Shown here piece after piece: positions 16,964 to 25,223 of a stretch of 64,000 bases of DNA. Each line of letters opens with the position of its first letter. Position 1 is the stretch's first letter. The DNA is from Archangiaceae bacterium. Its GTDB lineage: Bacteria > Myxococcota > Myxococcia > Myxococcales > Myxococcaceae. Both the position numbers and the translations under genes were made by a program. The notes beneath the pieces are model-generated. The model saw nothing but the letters and a program-made list of their open reading frames with translations. It had not been told where the DNA came from and searched no databases. Location of the stretch: NCBI GenBank assembly GCA_016714225.1, contig JADJNS010000021.1:124001-188000 (forward strand). The letters run 5' to 3'.

Positions 16964-18255
16964 TGCGGCGCGTGCTCCTGTGTGCAGTGCTGCTGGTGCC
17001 CGCGCTCGCGCTCGCCAAGGCGAAGGTGGTGCTCGACGCTCCCAAGCCGATTGCGGCGCTGCTCGAGAAGGCGCTCAAGGCCAAGTACTCGGTGAGCAAG
17101 ACCTCGCTCTCGCCCGAGCCGACCGGCGGCGACGTGAAGGCGGCCTGCCGTGAGGCCGGCGGAGCCATCGCGGTGGTGACGGCGCGCCAGGGCGGCGACC
17201 TCTACACGGTGATGGTGCTCAACGGCGCCGACGGCAGCCCGCTCTCGTCGTTTCGGGTGAAGTTCGGCAAGAAGCCGCCCAAGGTGCTGGCGAAGCCCGA
17301 CTTGAGAAAGCTGCTCGACGGGCTCGACGACGCCAAGGCGCCCAAGAGAGAAGAAGCGGTCAAGCCGCCGCCGCCGGTCGAAGAGAAGCCGGTCGAGGTC
17401 GCCGAGAAGCCCAGGCCCGCCGAAGAGAAGAAGCCCGAGCCGGTCGAAGAGAAGCCCCGCCGCGAAGAGAAGCGGGTGCGCAGCGAGCCCCCGCCGCCGC
17501 GCGAAGAGCTGCGTGAGAAAGAAGAGCCCTCAGACCGCGACGGCGCCAAGAAGCCCACCGCGCTGCGCTTCGGCGCGGGCATCAAGGTGTTCAACCGGCG
17601 CTTCGGCTACACCGACGACATCTTCGATGCGCTGTCGACGTACTACCTGCCCGGCGGCCCGGCGATCGCGCTCGAGCTCGACGTGTTCCCCGCCGCATTC
17701 GTGACCAACGGCTTCGCCGCCAACGTCGGGGTGCTCGGCCAGTTCGACTACGCGGTGGGCATCGCCTCGCGCGCCGCCGACGGCACCCGCTACGGCACCA
17801 CCGCGTTCAACGTTCGCGCGGCGCTGGCGGTGCGGCTGCCGGTGAGCATTCTCACCGTGACGCCGTTCTTCGGCTTCTCGCGGCAGGCCTACTCGATCGC
17901 CGCGTCGAACGGCGCCAAGCCCAACATCCCCAGCGTGGGGTACACCGCGCTGCGCCCCGGCATTCTGCTCAAGCTGGCGCTGTTCGGGCCGGTCGGCTTC
18001 CAGGCGCACTTCGCCGGAGACCTGCTGCTCGCCAAGGGAGAGATCGCCAGCTACTTTCCCCGGGCCAGCGCCAACGGCCTCGACACCGGTGGCGCGTTCA
18101 CCGTCACCCTGCTCGATCGCCTCGAGCTGAAGCTCGGTGGCGAGTACCAGCGCTACTGGTACTCGATGAACCCGATGGTCGGTGACATGAACGTCGCCGG
18201 CGGTGCGCTCGACGTGTACGTGTCGGGCAACTTCACCGTCTCGTTCATGCTCTGA
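16963..18255 (+). CDS. Outer-membrane protein with Pro/Glu-rich linker and C-terminal beta-barrel-like domain
   Basis: A 430-residue protein with a signal peptide (MRRVLLCAVLLVPALALAKA). A small alpha/beta domain (about 20-125) is followed by a charged linker of repeated KPEPVEEKPRREEKR-like units (about 128-195) that probably spans the peptidoglycan region. The C-terminal 230 residues have alternating hydrophobic strands ending in VDVYVSGNFTVSFML, which suits an outer-membrane barrel with a hydrophobic last strand. A GGAGG ribosome site lies 7 bases before ATG 16963, inside the end of the preceding lipoprotein gene, and the ATG overlaps that gene's stop. No specific family is recognised. Confidence 0.75.
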   Translation: MRRVLLCAVLLVPALALAKAKVVLDAPKPIAALLEKALKAKYSVSKTSLSPEPTGGDVKAACREAGGAIAVVTARQGGDLYTVMVLNGADGSPLSSFRVKFGKKPPKVLAKPDLRKLLDGLDDAKAPKREEAVKPPPPVEEKPVEVAEKPRPAEEKKPEPVEEKPRREEKRVRSEPPPPREELREKEEPSDRDGAKKPTALRFGAGIKVFNRRFGYTDDIFDALSTYYLPGGPAIALELDVFPAAFVTNGFAANVGVLGQFDYAVGIASRAADGTRYGTTAFNVRAALAVRLPVSILTVTPFFGFSRQAYSIAASNGAKPNIPSVGYTALRPGILLKLALFGPVGFQAHFAGDLLLAKGEIASYFPRASANGLDTGGAFTVTLLDRLELKLGGEYQRYWYSMNPMVGDMNVAGGALDVYVSGNFTVSFML

Positions 18256-18263
18256 AGCCTAGA

Positions 18264-18430
18264 CCGGTCACCCCGAGCGCAGTCGAGGGGTGCCATCGCA
18301 GCTGGAACGTACGGCGCCCCTGACTTCAGGTTTCAAGCAGCAGCACGCAGGTTCCCCTACGACAGAGTATCTGCCGCTTCAGCCGTCGTGCTGCGACGGC
18401 AGGGCTCGACTGCGCTCACCCTGCCCGCTC
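18264..18430. repeat. Dispersed intergenic repeat, copy A
   Basis: About 167 bp that aligns with sequences at 37411-37600 and 41098-41290. It begins CCGGTCACCCCGAGCG, includes the shared block TTTCAAGCAGCAGCACG, then GAGTATCTGC and GACGGCAGGGCTCGACTGCG, and ends near CTCACCCTG. This copy is shorter at the 5' end and lacks the GGCACGGC/GCCGTGCC hairpin present in the other two. It fills the 123-bp gap between convergent genes and runs into the 3' end of the DUF4139 gene, providing its last codons and stop. Confidence 0.8.
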
Positions 18431-20439
18431 ACGAGCTGCAGCGCCTGAGAGCGCGCGGCGCCCACCACCTTCTCGGCCTGTTCGCGTTCGAGGCGCAGCT
18501 TGCCGAGCTCGTCTTCGAGCAGCAGCAGGCGGCGGCCGAGGTCTTCGGCGACCTTCGCGGCGCCGCCCTTGCCCGCGGCGGCGAGGTCGTCACGCAGCCG
18601 AGCGCTGTCACCCTCGAGCTGGTGCAGGCGGGCGTCGATCTTCCTCACCCGCTCGGCGGCGGCCTCGGCCCGCCCGGCCTCCGAGCGCAGCGCCACCAGG
18701 GTGGCCCTCACCAGAGCGTCGAGCTGCCGCGCCAGGAGCGCGTCGAGCCGCGACGAGGTGAGCTGCTCGACGGGCACACGCTCGACGATGGCGCCCTCTT
18801 CGACGACCTCGGCGGTGCGCTTCTCTTTCGGCGCCAGCGCGAGCCGCGCGTAGCGGGGTTGGCCCGGCGAGCGCACGTCTTCTTCGGCTCCCGCGGTCAC
18901 CCGGTAGCCCGCTCCCGAGCCGAGCTCGAACAGCACGGTGCGCTTCTTCTCCGACCGGGAGGTGAGCTCGAGCCGCCAGCTCTTTCGGTCGACGCGGTGC
19001 AGCTCGACCACGCTGCCGTTCTTGCGCACCGCCTTCACCGGCCCCTCGGTGGTGGTGAGCGTGCGGTGCTGCTCGAGGTCGAGGTCTTCACCGTGCGGCA
19101 CCACGCGCACCTCGTTGGGCTTGATGCGGTCGATCTGCGACTCACCGGCGTAGGCGCCGTCGGTGAACACCGAGACCGTGCCGCCCTCGAGGGTGAGCGG
19201 GGTCGAGTTCGACAGCCGCACCGCCAGCCGGGCCTCGCTGCCCGCGATGACCGTCACCCGCTCTGCCGTCACGCCGCGATCGATGATCGGCAGCAGCGCG
19301 CTCTTGCGCGCGCCGAGAAACACCGGCTCGGTGACGGTGTAGAGAAACAGCTCTCCGGCCTCGCTCACGGCCGCCGGGTCGAGCGGGGTGGGCCCCTCGC
19401 CCGAGAGCAGGTCAGAGGCGCCCGAGGTCACCCCGCCCCCGCCGGCGCTCGAGCCGTGAAGGGCGATCGAGCCGCTGCCGCTGCCCATGCCGTAGCCGTG
19501 GCCCACCGTGCCGATGGCGCCCAACCCCACCGTGCCGCCCAGCGCGCCGCGCAGGTGCTCGCGCGCCTCGGCGGTCGCCAGCTGGGGCGCCGGGTCGAGG
19601 CCATCTTCCGGCGAGACCAGCTCGCGCCGGCCGTAGCGGGGCCCGGCGAGCGGAAAGAGAAACGAGGTGGGGCGCCCCGAGGCGAGGGTGACCTTCACGC
19701 CCTCCCACGCCTCGTCGCTGTCGTTGTGTACCAGCGCGAAGCCCTGTAGCCGCCCCGGCTGCTGCGCCGCCGACTGCAGCACCAGCCGGTAGGTGGTGCG
19801 CCACACCGGCGCCTCGGTGGTGTAGCCGACCGCGACGCTGCCGCCGCCGCTGGCGCTGCGCACCTTGAGGCTCTGTCGCTCGGGCTGGGCCGAGGCCGAG
19901 CCGGTGGCGCGATACCACGCGAGCTGCACCGCAGGGTCGACCGGCCGCACCGAGGCCAGCTCTTCGAGGCGCACCCGCTGCAGGCCGGCCTCGCCGAAGA
20001 GCAGCAGGGTCGGCTTCTGCAGCGGGTTGCCCTTGAGGTCGCGCTCTTCTTCGTCGGCGACCTCGACCACCCGGCCTCGCGCGCTTTGGCCCTCGAGGCG
20101 CGCCACCTTCACCTCGACGCCCTGCAGTGCGCGCAGCAGCGAAGAGAGGTCGCGCTGCCCTTCGGGCTCGGGCATGCCGGCCATCGCGCGCGCGGCTTCG
20201 GCCGAGAGCGGCGGAGCGAACTCGACCGACGCGACGCCGCGCTCGGACACCACCACCATCGACTTGAGCGCGTCGTCGAGCTGCCCGGGCTCGAGGGGAA
20301 TCTCGGCCACCGCGCCGGCCACCATCGGGCCCTTGCGCTCGAAGTAGCCGACGCCGTTCTCGTACAGCACCAGCGACTTGAGCGGCAGCCGCGGTACGGC
20401 GAGGGGCGCAGCGGCGAGCAGCAGCGACAGGGCGAGCAT
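18379..20439 (-). CDS. DUF4139 domain-containing secreted protein
   Basis: A 686-residue protein with a signal peptide (MLALSLLLAAAPLAVPRLPL). Early features LKSLVLYENGVGYFERKG and LDDALKSMVVV, a mid domain with VGYTTEAPVWRTTYRLVL and GFALVHNDSDEAWEGVKVTLASGRP, and IKPNEVRVVPHGEDLDLEQ later on, are characteristic of DUF4139 (mucoidy-inhibitor-like) proteins. A Gly/Ser-rich loop (about 310-360, GYGMGSGSGSIALHGSSAGG) interrupts the domain. The last 130 residues form a coiled coil (RIDARLHQLEGDSARLRDDL-type heptads). The final 17 or so residues (GERSRALPSQHDG) are encoded by the dispersed repeat, so the natural C-terminus was probably altered by insertion of that element. Function unknown. Confidence 0.82.
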   Translation of the reverse strand: MLALSLLLAAAPLAVPRLPLKSLVLYENGVGYFERKGPMVAGAVAEIPLEPGQLDDALKSMVVVSERGVASVEFAPPLSAEAARAMAGMPEPEGQRDLSSLLRALQGVEVKVARLEGQSARGRVVEVADEEERDLKGNPLQKPTLLLFGEAGLQRVRLEELASVRPVDPAVQLAWYRATGSASAQPERQSLKVRSASGGGSVAVGYTTEAPVWRTTYRLVLQSAAQQPGRLQGFALVHNDSDEAWEGVKVTLASGRPTSFLFPLAGPRYGRRELVSPEDGLDPAPQLATAEAREHLRGALGGTVGLGAIGTVGHGYGMGSGSGSIALHGSSAGGGGVTSGASDLLSGEGPTPLDPAAVSEAGELFLYTVTEPVFLGARKSALLPIIDRGVTAERVTVIAGSEARLAVRLSNSTPLTLEGGTVSVFTDGAYAGESQIDRIKPNEVRVVPHGEDLDLEQHRTLTTTEGPVKAVRKNGSVVELHRVDRKSWRLELTSRSEKKRTVLFELGSGAGYRVTAGAEEDVRSPGQPRYARLALAPKEKRTAEVVEEGAIVERVPVEQLTSSRLDALLARQLDALVRATLVALRSEAGRAEAAAERVRKIDARLHQLEGDSARLRDDLAAAGKGGAAKVAEDLGRRLLLLEDELGKLRLEREQAEKVVGAARSQALQLVSGQGERSRALPSQHDG

Positions 20440-20479
20440 GGGCGCACCGACAACGCGGCGCGCCCGGCGGTTCCGCCTG

Positions 20480-20660
20480 AGAGCACCGAACAGGTTACCG
20501 AGCCTGCTGCGGCGAACGATCCTCTCGCTGCGCCGGGCAGGCTCGTCACTGCGCTCCTCACTGGGCCGACAAGCACAGCTCCGGTGCTCGCTCCTCGCGT
20601 GCCGGGCTCGCTTCGGTCTCGTTCGCCTCGCTTTCGGCCCGATAACCTGTTCGGTGCTCT
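20480..20660. repeat. Element bounded by 18-bp perfect inverted repeats
   Basis: AGAGCACCGAACAGGTTA at 20480-20497 and its exact reverse complement at 20643-20660 bracket 145 bp. Pairing continues inward imperfectly (CG, GCC and GGCGAACGA matches), giving arms of about 40 bases. It occupies the intergenic space between two same-strand genes; the last bases overlap the TAG stop of the CglB-like gene. No open frame or transposase is inside. It could be a MITE-like remnant or a long RNA hairpin or terminator. Confidence 0.7.
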
Positions 20661-21837
20661 AGAAGGTCTGCACCGAGCGGATCTCCACGTGCACCGGGTC
20701 GGCGACCGTCGACTTCTTGAGGCGATCGCACAGGGCGCCCAGAAACTCGATGGTCGGAGCGGTGGTGCTCTGGCGGAACTCCCAGGTGTCGGGGCCGGGC
20801 TGGAGCGCATCGCCGTCGACCAACACGCTGATGAGGGCCGGGTCGGATGGAGGAGCGATCACCTGCAGGCAGGTGGGGCAGGTCACCGACGCCTTGATGG
20901 CATCGAGCACCTTGCCGAGCTCGGCGGCGTTGCCGGCGGTGAAGTAGTTCTGCCCGCAGGTGCTCGCCGGGCGGCCGCAGGGGTCGACACCGCCGCTGTT
21001 GCAGGTGTCGCCCGAGTTGCAGTCGGCGCTGGTGGTGCACGGGCGGGTGAACGCTCCGGCGGTGGCCATCTGGCCGAGCGTCCGCTTGCCCTCGACGTTG
21101 TCGACGTCGGTACCGAAGACGATCACGATGGTGCGAATGTGCTTCTCGGCCAGCAGCGCGATCTCAGCCGAGACGCCTTGATCGTCGAGACACTGGTTCT
21201 GAACTCTGCCTCCCTCAGCGACCTGACAGGGTGAGCCCGCCGGGAGCGAGGCGGTGCAGGTGCAGGTCGATGCCTGCGGAGCGAGGTCGGGGTTGCAGTT
21301 CGGCAAGCCGTCGGTCAGCAAGACCGCGAAGTTGTCGCGCTGCTTGGCGAGCAAGGGGGGGTAGGTGCCGAGCGTGCGCATGGTGGCTCCGGTCGGAGTT
21401 CCGCCATTCGGCACCAACACGTCGATCGCCGTCTTCACTTGAGCGGCGACGCGGGTCAGCCGCGCGTCGTCTTCGTCCCCCTGGTCGAGGGCGACACCGA
21501 TGGTCGCGAAGTTCGCCACGTCACCGTTGAGGCACGAGTTGGCCGGCATCACGTCGGTGGGGAACGGGAGCATGCCCAGGTGAGCAGCGGCCCCCGAGTT
21601 GGTGAGGAACGTGTCCATCGCCGCCTGCATCGCGGTCATTCGGCTGCCACCTCCCACCAGGGGCGTGGTCATCGAACGTGACTTGTCGACCACCAGCATC
21701 AGCGCGGGCTTGGGCGGTGAGGCGGTGATGTTCACGTCCTTGATGATCTGCGCCAGCCCCAGCGGCACCACCGGCTGAAAGTCGTAGACCTGACACGCGC
21801 ACAACAGCCCCATCAGCCCCAGCCCGGTCACCTTCAT
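20659..21837 (-). CDS. cglB: CglB-like vWA-domain lipoprotein (adventurous gliding motility adhesin)
   Basis: A 392-residue lipoprotein: MKVTGLGLMGLLCAC puts the lipidated Cys at 15, followed by QVYDFQPVVPLGLAQ. The von Willebrand A domain starts at about 44 with the MIDAS motif DKSRSM (Asp51-x-Ser53-x-Ser55). The MIDAS aspartate appears in LLTDGLPNCNPD, and a threonine candidate in GTPTGATMR. The mature protein has about 15 cysteines, many in a clustered insert (STCTCTASL, CTTSADCNSGDTC, CGRPASTCG), as expected for a disulfide-rich surface adhesin. Length, the N-terminal CxxYDF start and MIDAS position match my recollection of Myxococcus CglB, which couples gliding focal adhesions to the substratum. 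ATG 21837 is preferred over GTG 21846. Divergent from a LysR gene. Confidence 0.75.
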   Translation of the reverse strand: MKVTGLGLMGLLCACQVYDFQPVVPLGLAQIIKDVNITASPPKPALMLVVDKSRSMTTPLVGGGSRMTAMQAAMDTFLTNSGAAAHLGMLPFPTDVMPANSCLNGDVANFATIGVALDQGDEDDARLTRVAAQVKTAIDVLVPNGGTPTGATMRTLGTYPPLLAKQRDNFAVLLTDGLPNCNPDLAPQASTCTCTASLPAGSPCQVAEGGRVQNQCLDDQGVSAEIALLAEKHIRTIVIVFGTDVDNVEGKRTLGQMATAGAFTRPCTTSADCNSGDTCNSGGVDPCGRPASTCGQNYFTAGNAAELGKVLDAIKASVTCPTCLQVIAPPSDPALISVLVDGDALQPGPDTWEFRQSTTAPTIEFLGALCDRLKKSTVADPVHVEIRSVQTF

Positions 21838-21877
21838 GCCGGCCACGATTCATGGGCCCGATATTACGGCTCACAAC

Positions 21878-21904
21878 TTGCGCTAATGAAAAGCGGTCTA
21901 TACA
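21878..21904 (+). promoter_or_regulatory. Possible sigma-70-type promoter for the LysR gene
   Basis: In the 79-bp space between the divergent CglB-like and LysR genes, TTGCGC (21878-21883) and TATACA (21899-21904) lie 15 bp apart, 12 bp before the LysR ATG. The region is AT-richer than its surroundings. Both hexamers are imperfect and the spacing is short, so this is weak. If transcription starts near the ATG the mRNA would be almost leaderless. Confidence 0.3.
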
Positions 21905-21916
21905 GTAGCCACATCT

Positions 21917-22807
21917 ATGCAACTCGAGTCTCTGCGAATGTTCTGCGACGTGGTCGAAACCGGGAGCTTCTCCCGGGCCGCGCAGCTGAACCACGTCACC
22001 CAGTCGGCGGTGAGCCAGCAGATTCGGGCGCTCGAGACGCGCTACGAGCAGCGGCTGTTGTCGCGCAGCGCGCGGCAGGTGACGCCGACGCCGGCCGGCG
22101 AGCGGCTGTTCCGCGGCTGTAAAGAGATTCTCTCGCGCTTCGCCGAGGTCGAGTCCGAGATTCGCGAGCAGGCGAGCGAGGTCTCGGGGGCGTGCAACGT
22201 GTCGACCATCTACTCGGTCGGGCTGCACGAGCTGCAGAACCTGCAGCGGCAGCTGCTCAAGACGCACCCGAAGGTGAACCTGCGGCTCAACTACCGCCGG
22301 TCGGATCAGGTGTACGACGACGTGATTCTGGGCGCGGCCGACCTGGGTCTGGTGGCGTACCCCCAGCCGCGCGCGGGGGTCGACGTCATTCCCTTCCGCG
22401 AAGACAAGCTGGCGGTCATCTTCCCGCCCAACCACCCGCTGGCCGCGAAGCAGAAGGTGTCGATGCAGGCGGTGGCATCGAGCCCGTTCATCGCGTTCGA
22501 CCGCGAGGCGCCGAGCCGCAAGGGCATCGACAAGCTGTTCCGCGACAAGGGCCTCGAGCTGAACCCCTCGATGGAGATGGACAACGTCGAGACCATCAAG
22601 CGCGCGGTCGAGCTGGGGTTGGGGGTGTCGGTGCTGCCGATGCCCACGGTGAAGCCCGAAGTGGCGATGGGCTCGCTCATCACCCGCCCCTTCTCGGAAG
22701 GCAGCTTCACCCGCCCGATCGGCATTCTGGTGCGCAAGGGCAAGTATCTCGCGCGCGCGGCGCAAGCGGTGCTCGACACCTTCAAGGTGGCAGGCAACGA
22801 AGACTGA
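21917..22807 (+). CDS. LysR-family transcriptional regulator
   Basis: A 296-residue LysR-type regulator. The N-terminal winged helix-turn-helix is MQLESLRMFCDVVETGSFSR with AAQLNHVTQSAVSQQIRALE as recognition region, followed by the linker helix and a substrate-binding domain (YSVGLHELQNLQRQLLKTHP..., GAADLGLVAYP, and ELGLGVSVLPMP). In the family this domain binds a small effector and the protein acts as a tetramer. The adjacent divergent gene is the CglB-like adhesin, and LysR regulators often control a divergent neighbour, but this is only a positional suggestion. About 170 bp of featureless sequence follows the stop before the converging lipoprotein gene. Confidence 0.93.
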   Translation: MQLESLRMFCDVVETGSFSRAAQLNHVTQSAVSQQIRALETRYEQRLLSRSARQVTPTPAGERLFRGCKEILSRFAEVESEIREQASEVSGACNVSTIYSVGLHELQNLQRQLLKTHPKVNLRLNYRRSDQVYDDVILGAADLGLVAYPQPRAGVDVIPFREDKLAVIFPPNHPLAAKQKVSMQAVASSPFIAFDREAPSRKGIDKLFRDKGLELNPSMEMDNVETIKRAVELGLGVSVLPMPTVKPEVAMGSLITRPFSEGSFTRPIGILVRKGKYLARAAQAVLDTFKVAGNED

Positions 22808-22976
22808 AGCGCCAACCCAACCCCAACTCCCCCTGCCCAACCCCCATCCACCCCTGGCCGGGAACGCTGAACCCTTGGCCTGACCCTGCCGGGCCGACCT
22901 TCCGGCGGGCTCACGAGGGCCAAGCGCAACGGCGGCAGAGCGCCCACCTCCACCAGCACCCGCCCACCACCCACCG

Positions 22977-24440
22977 TCAAGGCGGGTCGTCGGGCTCCTC
23001 ATCAGGCGGCAGCAGGTTCCCCTTCTGCTCGAGCAGCTGCTTGTACACCCTCAAGAAGTGCCGCTCTGCCTCACTGGCGATGCCGCTGACCTGCGGCTGG
23101 CACTCGCAGCTCACGCGCCCGGTGCGCAGGTCCTGCGCGAAGGCGCAGGTGCCGGGGCACTCGGGCAGCGCGCCGTCTTCGTACATCGACAGCTGCACCC
23201 CGCTCGCCTCTTTGAGGGCACTGGCGCACGCGGGCAGCGCCTGCTCGAGCTGCTCCCAGGGCAGCTCATGCTGCGTGTTCTCACCGCGGTCGGTGGGGCT
23301 GAAGGTGAGCCCCATGCGGCAGGGCGAAGAGATCTTCCCTTGAGGGCTGACGAAGTCGAGGTGCAGCCGGCCGCCCTCGGGCAGGGTGCGCCACACCGTG
23401 CCGGTGGCGATCAGCGCGGCCTTGGTCTTCTCGAACTGCAGCTCGAAGCACGACTCTTCGTCGACCCGCCCGTTGCGGTCGCACCGCTCGTGCGCGCCGC
23501 TCGCCAGCACCCGCGGGCGCTGGAGCAACAGCACGTTCGCCGCCACGTCGATCACCGCGTCGTAGCGGCCCCAAAGGTCGCACCCCAACAGCCCCGCCGC
23601 GCGCCGCTCTCCGTTCTGATCCGACACTCCGCGCAGCGCGCCCTCGTGCACGCCCACGCCCGGCGCCAGCTCGAGCGCGTCGAAGTTGATGCCCTTGAAG
23701 CTCTGCAGCTCGGGTGGAATCTGCATGCCGTCGGGCAGCTCGATGCCCTCGAGCAGCTCGAAGCCGCTGCGCAGCCCCGCTGAGCGCGCCGCGTCATCGG
23801 AGATCTCGCTCTGCTGCTCGCCGGTCGACAGCACGAAGGCGCCCACCAGCTCGGCCCCCGCCTGGTTCACCCTCACCGGCAACAGCGGCCAGTCGGTGCG
23901 CGGGTCGCGGGTCAGGTCGAGCAGGTGCGACTCGAAGCCCTGGCGGCCCGCCGCCGGAGCCAGCGCCAGCGCCCGCCAGTGCTCGGCGCTCTGGCTCTTG
24001 CCGAAGCTCAAGGTGCGGCGGGCCACGTCGACGGTCATCGCCCACGGCATCAGCTGGTCGTTGCCCAGCGTCACGATGCAGTGGTCGTCGTGGCTCATGC
24101 CGGCGGGAAAAGAGCGGTAGCGGTGCTTGCCGAACGTGAGCCCGCGCACCTCGACCTCGCTCACCGTGTCGGCCGCTCCGGTGAAACGCGGCACGTGCAC
24201 CGTGTCACCGGTGGGCGGAGCCTCTTCGAAGCAGCCGCTGGTGATGCGGCTCATCGGGCTCGCCACCTCGAACACCACCTCGGCGCGCACGTTCTCGAGG
24301 TGCCCGTCGACCGAGAGCTTGAGCCCCGGGTTCGACTTGAGCGGCAGCGAGAGCCCCTCGAGGTCGCCGCTGCCGCGGTGCGAGCCCAGGCCGCGGCCGG
24401 CGCACGCGACGAGGAGCAACAGCGGCGCGGCCCTCAGCAT
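22977..24440 (-). CDS. Lipoprotein with degenerate retropepsin-like (aspartyl protease fold) domains
   Basis: A 487-residue lipoprotein (MLRAAPLLLLVAC, lipid Cys at 13). The body resembles two halves of a retropepsin-like aspartic protease. GLLGCDLWGRYDAVIDVAAN, followed by VLLLQRP, matches the typical GILGxDxLxxxxxxIDxxxxxLxL end of that domain. VGAFVLSTGEQQSEISDDAA sits where a DTGA active site would be, with Ser replacing the catalytic Asp. The first half (VRAEVVFEVASPMSRITSGC) likewise lacks DTG. It is therefore probably a non-catalytic binding protein. The C-terminal part has paired cysteines (CPGTCAFAQ, SCECQPQ). It is followed upstream, 12 bp away on the same strand, by the LolA-like gene. 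Confidence 0.65.
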   Translation of the reverse strand: MLRAAPLLLLVACAGRGLGSHRGSGDLEGLSLPLKSNPGLKLSVDGHLENVRAEVVFEVASPMSRITSGCFEEAPPTGDTVHVPRFTGAADTVSEVEVRGLTFGKHRYRSFPAGMSHDDHCIVTLGNDQLMPWAMTVDVARRTLSFGKSQSAEHWRALALAPAAGRQGFESHLLDLTRDPRTDWPLLPVRVNQAGAELVGAFVLSTGEQQSEISDDAARSAGLRSGFELLEGIELPDGMQIPPELQSFKGINFDALELAPGVGVHEGALRGVSDQNGERRAAGLLGCDLWGRYDAVIDVAANVLLLQRPRVLASGAHERCDRNGRVDEESCFELQFEKTKAALIATGTVWRTLPEGGRLHLDFVSPQGKISSPCRMGLTFSPTDRGENTQHELPWEQLEQALPACASALKEASGVQLSMYEDGALPECPGTCAFAQDLRTGRVSCECQPQVSGIASEAERHFLRVYKQLLEQKGNLLPPDEEPDDPP

Positions 24441-24452
24441 CGAGGCTTCGTA

Positions 24453-25223
24453 CTACAGCCCGCCGTCCTTCGGCGCGGGGGCTTTCATCGCCGCGGACAT
24501 GTCGACGATCTGCACCGACTTGGGCAGCGCGATGCGAAAGGCGTCATCCGGCACGCCCACGTTGGTCTTCAGGTCGATGAAGGTGATGGCGTTCTCGCTG
24601 CCGTCGGGGTCGACCACCGTGCTCTTGAGCACCGTGGCCGACTTGGGGTCGACCTCGAGCCGCACCTGCTTGAACCGCGGGTCGGGCCGCAGCGGGTTGA
24701 GCTCGAGCAGCACCCCGCTGCACTTCTCGCAGGCCCGCTGGCTGATGGAGAACTCGTTGGCCAGCTTGCCCTGCCCCCACAGGAAGGTGACCGAGGCCGA
24801 GAGTTTGTCGGTCGACATCGCGCTGATGGTGAGGCTGAGCGCCGCCGGGTCGTAGAGCCGCACCTTGTTGTCGGCGAGCACGAAGCTCTTGGGCTCGGGC
24901 TTCTCGTAGTCCCACCGCATCTGCGGGCCGCGCTCGCCGCGCTTGTAGATGAGCTTGCCGGTGCTGGTGGTGGTGCGCTTGAACGCCTTGTACGTGTAGT
25001 CCTGCTTGAAGCCGGCGGTGAAGTCGGTCGACTTCTCGTAGAACGCCTGCATGCGATCGACCAGCGCCTGGGTCTCGGGGCTGGGCTTGGGAGCCTCGGC
25101 CTTCACCCCGGCATCGGCCTTAACCCCGGCATCGGCCACCCCGGCATCGGCCTTCACCCCGGCATCGGCCAGCGCCGCGGAACCGCCGTCGAACGCCAGG
25201 GCCAAGATGATGAAATGCATCAT
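24453..25223 (-). CDS. LolA-like outer-membrane lipoprotein carrier
   Basis: A 256-residue protein with an N-terminal signal-like segment. An Asp-Ala-Gly-Val tandem (ADAGVKADAG units, about residues 18-42) is encoded by an 18-bp DNA repeat. From about 50 a LolA fold follows: MQAFYEKSTDFTAGFKQDYT, GKLIYKRGERGPQMRWDYEK, KSFVLADNKVRLYDP, and NPLRPDPRFKQVRLEVDP. LolA shuttles lipoproteins across the periplasm, fitting a genome full of lipoproteins; paralogues exist, so it need not be the sole LolA. Two tandem ATGs begin it; ATG 25223 overlaps the TrmH-like stop by 4 bp, so it is coupled to the trmH-obgE-rpmA-rplU run. Confidence 0.85.
   Translation of the reverse strand: MMHFIILALAFDGGSAALADAGVKADAGVADAGVKADAGVKAEAPKPSPETQALVDRMQAFYEKSTDFTAGFKQDYTYKAFKRTTTSTGKLIYKRGERGPQMRWDYEKPEPKSFVLADNKVRLYDPAALSLTISAMSTDKLSASVTFLWGQGKLANEFSISQRACEKCSGVLLELNPLRPDPRFKQVRLEVDPKSATVLKSTVVDPDGSENAITFIDLKTNVGVPDDAFRIALPKSVQIVDMSAAMKAPAPKDGGL
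25096..25175. repeat. 18-bp tandem repeat within the LolA-like gene
   Basis: About four imperfect copies of CCGGCATCGGCCTTCACC (reading on the plus strand) encode the ADAGVK repeats after the signal peptide of the LolA-like protein. One unit is shortened by 9 bases. Such repeats can expand or contract, so length may vary between strains. Confidence 0.8.

Noticed and set aside
20480..20660. Insertion sequence
   Set aside because: The inverted-repeat-bounded element is only 181 bp, with no transposase frame and no clear flanking duplication.
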